The translations under genes and the position numbers were made by a program. A stretch of 23,630 nt of DNA from Fonticula-like sp. SCN 57-25 (lineage: Eukaryota; Nucleariida; Rotosphaerida). The stretch is taken from positions 1 to 23,630 of the forward strand of contig MEDX01000085.1 of the NCBI GenBank assembly GCA_001724245.1, given 5' to 3'. The notes beneath the pieces were generated by a model. It saw nothing but the letters and a program-made list of their open reading frames with translations, was not told where the DNA came from and did no database searches. Shown piece after piece: positions 8,877 through 18,300 of the stretch (position 1 is the stretch's first letter; each line of letters begins with the position of its first letter).

Positions 8877-11800
8877 ATGTCTCAGTGGGAAGTCGTCGCG
8901 CCGCGCACGTACCTCCAGGAGGTGGCGGCCAACCCGCCGCCGGGCATGTACAGCATGCAGGCGACGCTCCCGCGCCTCCCCGTGCCCGATCTCGATGGCA
9001 CCCTCGACAAGGTGCGCAGGCGGTTTTGCTCTCGGGATCACATGGGACATGAGGGGCAAATGTCAAAGTGTATAGTGGAAAGTGTGGTCAAATAGTGGAA
9101 TGAAAGTCAGGGAGGCATTTGGTCTATATTTAAGCCAAAAGTTGGTCGTGCTGTGCTTTGTGACTCGAGCCAATGTGTTTCATCATGAGGCAGTGCGGGG
9201 ATGGGGCGGCATGTCGCCCCGAATTGCACTCTAGTTTGCACTGCCCAATCTGCGTTCCACTCTGTGCCCAATCTGAATTCGCATTCGTGTGTGTGTCTCT
9301 GATGATGATGCCATGTCCCGCGCCAATGCGGCGATTCCTTTTTCCATCGTGCCTAACATGCGTTTCCCGCAGTACCTCAAGAGCGTCGAGCCCGTCCTGA
9401 CCCCCGAGGAGCTGGTCGCCACTCGCGCCGCCGTCGAAGAATTCCGCAAGCCCGATGGCATCGGCCGCCGCACTCAGGAAAAGGTACGTGATTGATCCTC
9501 TGTTGGTGTGAAGATCTTTCTTCTCTGCTGCTGCATGTTCCCTTCTTCCTCTTGCTTCTGCTTGCTGATCCCCTTCTTTCCTCAGCTTCTTGCCCTTGAA
9601 GCGAGCCTCGCCCCCGCCGGCGAAAAGTCGTGGCTCGAGGACATTTGGCTCCAGTACGCGTACCACATCTGGCGCGATCCCATCGTGGTCACTTCCAACT
9701 GGTACTCTGTCTTTCGCGCCTCTCCCGCTGCTCTGTCGCACGATGTCAAGCAGGTGAGCCGTGCGACCGCCATGGTGAGCAACATGGTGCAGTACAGGAA
9801 CCTCGTCCTCAAGTACGTGGAAGAAGGGGAAGTGGAAGGGCAAGGAGAAGGGTAAAGGGAGATGAAGAGAAGAGGAAGGGTAAAGGGAGAGAAAAGGGCT
9901 ATGGTAATATGGAAACATTACGGTAACAATACGGTAATGTGGTAATGATACAGTATTATGTCCATGTGGTAGTGATACTGTGTGCATACTGTGAGGTAAG
10001 GGTTACTATAGTAGTGGTAATAGTGGCAATAGTAAGGGTTACTGTAGTGAAATAGTGGTACTAGTAAGGGTTACCGTAATGATGGTAGTAATAGTAAGGG
10101 TTACCGTATTATAGTAGTAATTGTAAGGGTTACTGTCATATGGTAATGGTTCCTGTAATATGGTAATGATACTGTAATGACATGGTAACGATACCATGCC
10201 ATCATACTACTACTACTACTAAATGTTCTACTACTACTACTACTACTACTACTACATGTTCTTTTCCTTCTTCTCCTTCTCCTTCTCCTTCTACTACTAT
10301 CCTTCCACCCCCCCACTCACCCTTCTCCTCTAGGGAAGCCTCCCCCATTGACAAGGTGCGCGGCAAGCCCCTCTGCATGGACCAGTACTCCAAGATATTC
10401 GGCGTCACCCGCATCCCTGGCGAACACTGCGACTCTCTCCGCCACGTGGCCTTTAGTGAGTCACGTCATATTGTGGTGATGCGTCGTGATCAGATGTTTG
10501 CGATTGATGTGGTGGATGAGAGGGATGAGCCAATCGATGAGCTCATTCTGCAGGCGTACGTGAAGAAGTAGAAGTAGAAGGGGATAAGGGGGAATATGGG
10601 AAGATAAGGGGAGGGTTATGGTGGTTAAACTGAAAAAAGGAAGGGTTATTGTACATGTATTGGATGATGTGTAGGGTTATGGTAGTAGTAATGGTAATGG
10701 TAGTGGTGAATGAGTGTAATGGTAATGGTAATGGTAAAGATTACCGTATTGGTAATGGTATTGGTAATGGTACCATGTTGTCATGTTGGTATTATACATG
10801 TCATGATGGTGTACTACTACCAGTATGGTACATGTACCATACTGGTAGTGTGTATGAGTACAAGTGTATGTGTATGAGTATGATTATGTGTATGAGTGTA
10901 TTAGTATGTGTATATTACTCTTTTCTCTCTATTCTCTCTATTCTCTCTCTATTCCCTTCTCCTTCTCTTTCCCCTCCCACTCACCCACTTCTCCCCTCTC
11001 AGTCAATTAGAGTATGTGATGACCTCGACCGACTATGCCTGCGACCAACCCCCCATTCCCATCCTCACTGGCGAACAGAGGACCACGTGGTGGCGTGCAC
11101 GTGAGGCCATTCGTACGCTCAGTGAGAGGAATGCTGGCAATCTGGATGTGATTGAGAGGGCGATGTTTGCGGTGGCATTGGATGATGCAAGTCCGTCTAC
11201 GCGTGAAGAGGTATGAAGGGAGAAGGGGGGGGGTAAGGGGAAGGGGGGGGTGGAAGGAGAGAAAAAGGGACGAAAGAGAAGAAAAGAGAAGAAATGGGAC
11301 AAAAGAGGGAAAAGAGGGAAAGTATAGTATTGTGTAGTATAGTATAGTATATGGTGTAGTATATGGTATAGTGTATAGTATAGTACATGGTATAGTAGTA
11401 TGGTGTAGTATAGTATGGAACGTTGTATAGTATAGTATAGTATATGGTATAGTGTATGGTGTAGATAGTATATGGTGTAGTATACTACACAGTATACTGT
11501 GTAGTATACTGTATGGTGTATGTGTGTAGTGTATGTGTGAATCGTATAATCATATGATCACGTGATCATATGAACACCCTTCATACATCATTCACTCATC
11601 CATCATATACTAACCCTTCCCTTCTTCCTCTTCTCCTTCTCCTTCTCCTCTACTAGATGGCCCGACTTCTCTTCCACAACTACTCTGGCCGCAACCGCTT
11701 CTACGACAAATCCTTCACCCTTGTCTTTTTCGCCAATGGCTGGTCAGGCATTAATGCCGAACATTCCCCTATTGACGCACCCTCATTGGCACATGGTGGG

Positions 11801-13998
11801 GCACTGTTTGTGTCGTATATGGAGAGTGTGGCGCAGTATGTGAGGCTGCATGCGAGTGCTGGGAAGGGGGAGAGGCCGCGAGGAGTTGGTGTGCCGAAGA
11901 AGTTGGTTTGGGATGTGGATGAAGTGATTTCGGAGGTATGGAAGGAATGGGGTGGGGTAGGGGAAGAGAAGGGTAGTAGTAGTAGTATGTAGTATGTGGT
12001 AGTAGTAGTAGATGAACATGTATGTTATCACAAGTACTATGTACTTGTAGTAGTATGATAGACAGTATGTTGTCACAAGTACGTATGTACTTGTGGTAGT
12101 ACAAGTAGAAAGTATGTTATCACAAGTACTGTGTACTTGTGGTAGTAGTACAATAACACATGTGTAGTGTATTAGTACAAGTACATGAAATGTACTTGTA
12201 GTACTCTGTAGTATAGTGTGTATTGTATTGTATAGTGTATATTGTGTGTATATTGTAGTGTGTATGGTATGTATAGTACTATAGTGTGTATAGTAGTAGT
12301 ACTGTATGTACTCTATGTGTAGTACTATACTATACTATGGTGTGTATGGTCACTTTTGTTCTGTATGTCATTATTCCTAACCACGTGGCCACATTCTTCC
12401 TCTTCTCTCTAATCACGTGACATAGGCTATTGCGAAGGCCCTCGTCAACGTGGCCGCGTTCATCGCCCCCTACCAGCTCAACGTCCTCGAGTTCACCGAC
12501 TATGGCTTTGAGGAAATCCGAAAGAGTGCGTCACGTGACACTGTCCACGTGGTTATACTCATCACGTGACACAGTCAAGGTCAGTCCCGATGCGTTTGTC
12601 CAGATGGCCATCCAGCTGGCCTACTACAAGGCGCACGGCAAGTGCGTGCCGACCTATGAGGTGCGCAGTCATCATTTGTCATTGTTATTAGTCACGTGAT
12701 ACTGATCATGTGATTTTGGTCACGTGATTAGTCTGCCCAAACGCGCATGTTCTTTCACGGTCGGACGGAGAATGTGCGCACGTTGTCGAATGAGACTGTG
12801 GAGTTTGTAAAGACAATGGAGGACAAGGCGGCGGACGTACGAGAAGGAAAGGGGGGGTAAGGGGGGGTAAGGGAGAAGGGGGAGAGAGAGTAAAGGGAAA
12901 GAGAAGGAAAAGGAAGGAAGATGGAATGAATGTATGAGTGATTGATTCCCAATGTGTATATGGGCATGATGCATGTGTGCATTACCCATATGCGCATATG
13001 GGCATGATGAATGTATGGGATTGTATGTGTGTGTATGATACATGTATGAGTATGATACATGTATGGTCCATTGCCCATATGGAGTGTATGTGTGTATGTG
13101 TATGATTCATGAGTATGATACATGTATGAGTATGATGTATGGTTCAATTACCCATATGCGCATATGGGCATGACATACTACCCTTCTTATTCCTTCTATT
13201 CCCCTCTATTCATTACTTATCTAATGTCTATTATTAGAATGACACCAAGCTCGCCGCCCTCACCCGCGCAGTCAACGGCCACGTGGCCTACATGGTCGAC
13301 TCCTCCACCGGCAAAGGCGCCGATCGCCACCTTCTCGCCCTCCGCGTTCTCATTGGCCAGTCTGGCGAGCAGCAGCCAATCATATTCACGGACCCGGCCT
13401 TTAGCAAGTCGATGCACTTTCAGCTGTCTACTAGCAACTTGACGCCTGCGCCAGAGTTCTTTGGTGGATATGGGCCCATGTATAATGATGGATATGGCGT
13501 GTGCTACGCGCTCAGGCCTTATGGGGTACGCAAAGAAGAGAAAAGGGAAATGATCTTGTGGTGATCGTGTGGTGATCGTGAAGATCATGAGGGTGAACGT
13601 GAATTGGGATTGGGTAAAGTGAATTCAAATTGGGTAAAGTGAAAGTAAATTGGGTAAAGTGAAAGTGAATTGGGTAAAGAGTGAATTTAAATTGGGAATG
13701 GGATTGATACCATATGATCACGTGATCATATGGTAGTGTGTTTGTCTATTTGGAGTCCATATTGGTCACTATTTAGTATCTATTGATCATATTTACAATC
13801 TATTTGAATATCTATTATCTATTCATTGTTGTGTCTATTATGCTCTTCTTCAATGTGACTAATCACGTGACGTAGCTTTGGTTTAGCGTGACTGCGCACG
13901 GCAGCTGCCCTACCACTTCTGCCCCTCTTTTGATTGAGGCACTCAAGAGCAGCCTGGCCGACATTCGCGCGCTTTTTGTGCAAAAGAGCCAGCTGTAA
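8877..13998 (+). CDS. Carnitine O-acyltransferase
   Basis: Eleven exons (8877-9011, 9373-9483, 9586-9812, 10334-10555, 11003-11210, 11657-11935, 12426-12525, 12575-12660, 12732-12836, 13238-13525, 13876-13998) encode 627 residues, the usual length of the choline/carnitine acyltransferase family. It would move acyl groups between CoA and carnitine for transfer between compartments. Hallmarks: N-terminal LPRLPVPDLDGTL; PLCMDQYSKIFGVTRIP; catalytic His337 in NAEHSPIDAP, where human CrAT has His343; SAQTRMFFHGRTE; and the S-T-S motif at 555-557. The NAEHS..DAP form resembles CPT1 more than CrAT, yet there are no N-terminal membrane helices and no clear presequence. The end KSQL is only a weak peroxisomal-type tail. 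Substrate chain length and location are undetermined. Ten introns, several of 350-520 nt, are packed with palindromes and satellites. Confidence 0.95.
9996..10133 (+). repeat. Five GTAAGGGTTAC units in acyltransferase intron 3
   Basis: GTAAGGGTTAC begins at 9996, 10032, 10064, 10094 and 10123, spaced 36, 32, 30 and 29 bp apart, with GTA/GGTAAT-rich filler between. GTAA and TTAC at the unit ends are inverted around GGG. Confidence 0.85.
10206..10300 (+). repeat. (TAC)n followed by (TTC/CTC)n pyrimidine tract
   Basis: TAC/ACT triplets at about 10206-10220 and 10228-10256, then CTTCTC-type triplets, lead into the 3' splice site of intron 3 at 10333. Introns 4 and 5 also end in long CTT/CTC tracts, which may act as polypyrimidine tracts. 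Confidence 0.8.
10816..10849. repeat. 34-bp perfect palindrome (acyltransferase intron 4)
   Basis: The left arm is ACTACCAGTATGGTACA and the right arm is its exact complement; the centre is between 10832 and 10833. No mismatch and no spacer. Confidence 0.95.
11479..11510. repeat. 32-bp perfect palindrome (acyltransferase intron 5)
   Basis: The left arm is AGTATACTACACAGTA, centre between 11494 and 11495. It lies in a (TATAG)-rich low-complexity tract, which may have helped it arise. Confidence 0.95.
11550..11573. repeat. 24-bp perfect palindrome centred on CACGTG (acyltransferase intron 5)
   Basis: Left half TCATATGATCAC; the centre is CACGTG at 11559-11564. The central 22 bp are identical to the centre of the 28-bp palindrome in intron 10. 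Confidence 0.95.
12030..12200. repeat. Four-copy hairpin array in acyltransferase intron 6
   Basis: Four inverted repeats with arms ACAAGTAC and GTACTTGT: 12030-12048, 12075-12094, 12121-12141 and 12176-12200. Loops are 3-4 nt (TAT, GTAT, TGT, GAA); arms are 8-11 bp. Spacing between centres is about 46, 46 and 57 bp. The first three are preceded by TGTTATCACA or TGTTGTCACA. Confidence 0.92.
12981..13173. repeat. Pair of 18-bp palindromes in acyltransferase intron 9
   Basis: CCCATATGCGCATATGGG occurs at 12985-13002 and 13151-13168, each flanked by ATTA on the left and CATGA on the right, so a 27-bp block is repeated exactly (12981-13007, 13147-13173). Between them lie (ATACATGTATGAGT)-type repeats. 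Confidence 0.93.
13601..13700 (+). repeat. 20-bp tandem repeat in acyltransferase intron 10
   Basis: TTGGGTAAAG starts at 13610, 13630, 13650 and 13670, a strict 20-bp period with GTGAA-rich filler, followed by a partial copy. Confidence 0.9.
13708..13735. repeat. 28-bp perfect palindrome centred on CACGTG (acyltransferase intron 10)
   Basis: Left half TACCATATGATCAC; centre CACGTG at 13719-13724. Its inner 22 bp equal those of the intron 5 palindrome at 11550-11573. Confidence 0.95.
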
Positions 13999-14691
13999 GG
14001 CGGGAAATGTGGCGGGAAATGAGACAAGAAATGGCGCGAAATGAGACAAGAAAAGAAAAGAATAGAATAGAAAAGAAAAGAAAATTATATCAAAAGAGAT
14101 ATCAGATATGACAAAGATCAATAAAGACGCCTTCTTGCTAATAATTGATATGACGTATCACATATATCATACATGTCATAAAGGGATACTATATGGTGGC
14201 ATGTGATACATAGAGGTGTGTATATATTGTATGTATGATGTCATATATGACATGAGAGTGATGGCATGTATGGGACATTCCAATGGAATGGCGTGCAGCA
14301 TTCCTGTGAAGAAGTGCCATTTAGAGAAGAAATAATGGGACTTGTACCATTTAAATATGTGAATTGGGCATTGATGTACATGCGTGTGGCAGGCGTGTGA
14401 GTAATTACTCTTTATTATGAAGTTTTGATGTCCTTTTTTGGGTGGCGGGAATGGGCAAAAATGGCACTTTTTTGTCACTTTTCTCAATTACAAGTAAAAA
14501 TAATGCATCATTCTTATCCAATTCTTGTTCGCCATAATGTGATGCATCTATCGGTACCATTTTCTTATTCATTTACTCTTCTTTTGGCCATTTTACACAT
14601 TCCATGTCCATTCCTCACTCTCTGATTGGTCAGAATCGATGACGTCAAATTTACAAATCACACATTTCCTTCCTTGTTGTGCCTACCCGCC
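13999..14691. promoter_or_regulatory. Spacer: acyltransferase 3' end and sorting nexin promoter
   Basis: A 693-nt AT-rich spacer. Just after the acyltransferase stop come GGCGGGAAAT twice and GGCGCGAAAT once (about 14000-14041), then an AAAAG/AATAG tract. Upstream of the nexin are a reversed CCAAT box (ATTGG) near 14624 and the CRE-like palindrome TGACGTCA at 14640-14647, 45 bp before the ATG. No gene seen. Confidence 0.5.
14120..14125 (+). terminator. Candidate poly(A) signal AATAAA for the acyltransferase gene
   Basis: AATAAA lies 122 nt after the stop codon in an A-rich context. Cleavage position is not determined. Confidence 0.45.
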
Positions 14692-17356
14692 ATGGACGAC
14701 AATCCGTTTGGAGATCCGACGCCGGTCGCCCCCAAAGCCGCTGCGCCGGCCACCCCGCCGCCCGCCGCCAAGGCACCCACCGACCCCGACGCGCCGCTGC
14801 TCCCGCTGATCACAAAGATCCGCGAGATTGTCAAGACGACCGATGACAAGTTTGGAGGCGCGCAGCTTCGCCCTCTCCTGATGAAGAGCGGGATCCCCGT
14901 CGATCAGCTCAAGCAGGTGTGGGCGCTCGCCGACGTCAACAAGCGCGGCTCCCTCGACCTTGCCGAGCTCAAGCTCGCGCTGCGCCTCATTGCGCTCGCG
15001 CAGGACGGCCGCGCCATCGACCCCCAGGCCGCCGCCGCGTCACGTGACCTTGTGCCGCACTTTCCGTCGCTCGATGCGCTCGCTGCATCGGCCGCGGCTG
15101 GCGGCAGCGCCCCCGCCACCAACAACCGCACGAGCGTCATTTCCTCGTCCTCCTCTCCCGCCGGCCCCGCGCCGTCATCGTCGACATCGTCGCTCGCATC
15201 GCCGGCATCCCCCACGACGCATCGCAACTCGCTCGAGGTGCTCGAGAGCTTCCAGGAACTGCTCGATCGCGAGCACGTGACTGTGACTGTCGCCGAAAAG
15301 GGCACTGGAATGTTCTCTACGACCTTTTACACTGTCGTGTCACGTGCGCACGGGTCGACGGTGACGCGGCGGTACTCGGACTTTGACTGGCTGCACGAGG
15401 TGCTTCTCAAGCGGTATCCGTTCAGGCTCATCCCGGAGATGCCGGGCAAGAAGCTCATCAACAAGGGTGCGACAGTGGTGTGGAAGAGTGGGAAGTGTGG
15501 GCAAGAGTGGGCATGGCGCATCGTGGGATCATGTGGGGATCATCAGCATCATGTCTCATGTCTCATGTCTCATGTCCATGATCATGATCATGATCATGAA
15601 GATGTGAAACTCAATGTGCAATATGCAAACTGGCTGTGCAATGAGCAAAAGTATGCTTTTGTGTCGTACTGCAATGTGCAAACTCCCTTATATGTTACAT
15701 GTTCAACCTATCTCTGATATATCACTGTACTTGTCTCTGTCTATGTGTGTGTGTGTTCGTGATGATTGAACCAGTATCTGCAAACTGAACCACCCGCAAA
15801 CTGCAAACTGACCCAATTTCCCTTTCGCTTCCCATAGAGGATGACGCGTTTGTTGAGCAGCGCCGCCGCGGCCTCGTCCGCTTCCTCGAGTTCGCCGGCC
15901 GCCACCCCGTCCTCCGCAACGACGAGACCGTCATCACATTCCTACGCGAAGAAAACACCGACACCTTTGCCGCCTTTAAAAAGCACAAGTCATCTCAGGC
16001 GATCGAGGAATTTACGTTCAACCCGATCGGCCTGACATCCAAGGAGCACACGCCGACGGATGCGGATGAGGCGCTGAGAATCGCGAGGGACAAGTTGCCG
16101 GCATTGGTCATGACGCTGGGAAAGTATATTGAGACTGTTGATGCGGTGGTCAAGAGGCTGCAGAGTGCGTGGGAAGGGGCGTGGGAATAGGAGGGAAGTA
16201 GGGAAAAGAATAGGAAAAGTGTGTCTGGGGTGGAATCAGGGGTGGAAGAGTGTCATGGAATACACAGTGGGAGAGGAGTAATACTATGTTGAGTGGGATA
16301 ACACTCATTGGCCACGTGGACGTATGTACTGACGTGATCGTTTTTTTTCTTAGCGGATGCGGCCGACTTTATGAAGATGGCACAGATGCAGCAGTACGCA
16401 CACTGATATTGCGTGTATCGTGACAGTAAAGATTACCGTAACGATACATGAATGACGTAATGATACTAATCACGTGACATTTAGGCTGTTTATTGAGTCC
16501 GAGTATCCGCCCACGTGGGTGTCGTCGTCGAGCGCGCCCAAGCAGCTCCTCAGCCGCTTTGAGGAATATGCAAAGCTGCATGCCACTCTGGTACGTACCA
16601 TATTGGCCACGTGGTTATATCGATCACGTGGGAATATTCACGTGATAACATGACTGACCACGTGGCTTTGTAGGCGACTGGCGGGATGGACTCTTTGGTC
16701 GAGTCTCTTCGCCACCACCTGACCGTCATCCTCGCCTTCCAGGTACGCATCACGTGATTTGAGTAAAGGGATGACAATGGCATGTATGTTTTGTGTCACG
16801 TGTTCAGTATGGTGCATTTATCACGTGGCCATTTGATATATTTTTTTGTTTGTCCTTGAGCAAGTATTGGTACCATGGCGTAGTGTGATCTACCGTACAC
16901 GTGACAAAATATTCATTTTCTCACGTGACACACATTACCTTCCATCTCACGTGACCAAATTACTTACCATCTCACGTGACCATATAATAGGAACTTTTGC
17001 TTCGCCGTCAGCAAACCACCCAAAAAGAGGTCGTCACGTACAACCGCCGCGTGGTCGCGAGCAAGCAGCGCCTTTCCCAATTGGCCGCCGCCGGCAAATC
17101 AGGACGCGCCCTCGAGATCGTCCAAGAAGAGATCGATCGTGATGAACGTGAGGCGCAACTTATCCAAAAGCGGGATGAATTTGCGACTTTCTGCCTATGG
17201 AAAGAGCTGCAGTTTTTCAACCACTTGAAGGCGTACTTTTCGATTAATGTGCTTGAGCTGGTGAGGGTCAGATTGCAGTTTGCAGAGGGGCAGGTGGCGC
17301 TGTTGAGGCAGATGAAGCCGCTCGCGGCGGACCTGCCCACAAGTGGGTTTTATTAG
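14692..17356 (+). CDS. MVP1: Sorting nexin of the Mvp1/SNX8 type (EH + PX + BAR)
   Basis: Exons 14692-15466, 15838-16164, 16354-16393, 16485-16590, 16674-16742 and 16991-17356 give 560 residues (yeast Mvp1 511, human SNX8 465). Residues 36-110 form an EH domain: LMKSGIP, then [20 protein letters not shown]. After an Ala/Ser/Pro linker, the PX domain (about 194-300) has the phosphoinositide-binding RRYSDF at 226-231, [12 protein letters not shown] and [19 protein letters not shown]. The remainder is helical and fits the SNX8-type BAR domain. These proteins bind endosomal PI3P and form tubules for retrograde sorting. The N-terminus starts MDDNPF; NPF is the ligand of EH domains. The chosen ATG begins this motif; an in-frame ATG at 14626 would add 22 residues but lies at the promoter CRE. 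Exon 3 is a 40-nt micro-exon. Introns 4 and 5 are crowded with CACGTG. Confidence 0.93.
15577..15598. repeat. (ATCATG)n in sorting nexin intron 1
   Basis: A run of CATGAT units, itself a 22-bp palindrome, preceded by four (TCATGTC)-type units (about 15548-15576). The intron also carries GCAAACTG at 15625. Confidence 0.85.
15780..15837 (+). repeat. Intron 3' module with GCAAACTG (copy 2)
   Basis: End of nexin intron 1: GCAAACTG at 15780, 15796 and 15803, the last running into branch-like CTGAC, then a pyrimidine tract and ATAG at 15837. Positions 15795-15815 are identical to 8133-8153 in the longin-like gene. Confidence 0.8.
16743..16990 (+). repeat. Seven CACGTG sites within sorting nexin intron 5
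   Basis: CACGTG at 16751, 16797, 16822, 16898, 16922, 16948 and 16973 in a 248-nt intron. The last two lie in a 25-bp near-tandem repeat sharing CCATCTCACGTGACCA. One site is 8 nt from the donor and the last is 12 nt from the acceptor. Confidence 0.9.
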
Positions 17357-18300
17357 GCCACGTGGAGCATATCATATCATATCATGTATGGCACAGCCAG
17401 TCAGCCGCAGGGCAATATACTTCATTCCAGTAATTGTGAATAGTAGGGATAGGGGTGGGTCACGTGGGAGGGGAAAAGAGGAAAAAGGGTTTTGATTATG
17501 GTCACGTGGGAAGTATTTGTACGTACATGAGTTGTCCACGTGGGTATTACAGTTGAGTGTGTATCATAATTATCTATGTTATGGGTGTGTGGACAAGTAC
17601 TACTTGCCCTAGATAGGCTGCGATTGAGCACATTGATATTCTGTCCACGTGACCATATTCCTTTCCCAATGTCCACGTGACACAAAAGCAGAGTTTCCAT
17701 GCTTTATTTATAGATATTATGGAGATTACTCGTATGAACAAAAGGATGCACTTCAAAAAGAAATCGGTACTCGCAAGCAACGCACAAATAGATAGATAGA
17801 AACCGGGGTGGCCTATTACCGCCCCCCTGAACACGTATATCATAATCAGATGGAAGAAGAGAAGAGCAGAATCGATCTCGAAAAGAGGACACAAAAAAAC
17901 CCGTCTGGAAAGCAATAGAGAAGAAAAGCCAAAATAGCCACTGACGACACGTGGCCGTGAACCTTGAAAACATGACTCATGCTGATGACCATGTATAGCG
18001 CGCACTCGATATTTCCCGCGCAATTACCGTACAACTCTCCAAACGACCCATGCTGCGTTGCAATAAACCCGACACTATGGCACTACAGAGGCAGCAATAC
18101 GGCGAAAAACATGAAATTACCGTCATATTACGGTCATTACCATGCCATTACCATGTCATTACCATCACCGATAATAGCGGATAACCACCGACCATTACCG
18201 TAATTACCATGAAATAACCACAATTTTCTTCTCTTTTCCTCTTTTCCTCTTCTTCTCCTCCTCCTCTTCCCCTTCACTTTTCCCGCCATATTCCCCCCTC
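17357..18300. other. Convergent spacer with CACGTG cluster and CATTACC repeats
   Basis: A 944-nt spacer between the stop codons of the nexin (+) and kinase (-). CACGTG at 17359, 17461, 17503, 17537, 17646, 17674 and 17948. TTTATT at 17703-17708 reads AATAAA on the minus strand, a possible distal poly(A) signal for the kinase. Positions 18117-18215 hold CATTACCAT/ATTACCGT repeats, the complement of GGTAATGG tracts in acyltransferase introns 3 and 4. Short open frames here look like chance. Confidence 0.6.

Noticed and set aside
10920-13240. CRISPR-like or bacterial repeat array in the acyltransferase introns
   Set aside because: Units differ between introns, have no uniform spacers, and lie inside spliced introns of a eukaryotic gene.
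17740-17900. Possible tRNA or other structured RNA
   Set aside because: Some short complementary runs, but no cloverleaf, anticodon arm or TTCRA box.
17704-18034. Overlapping minus-strand open frames in the convergent spacer
   Set aside because: Hydrophobic AT-rich translations without motifs, in a region with poly(A)-like and repeat sequence.
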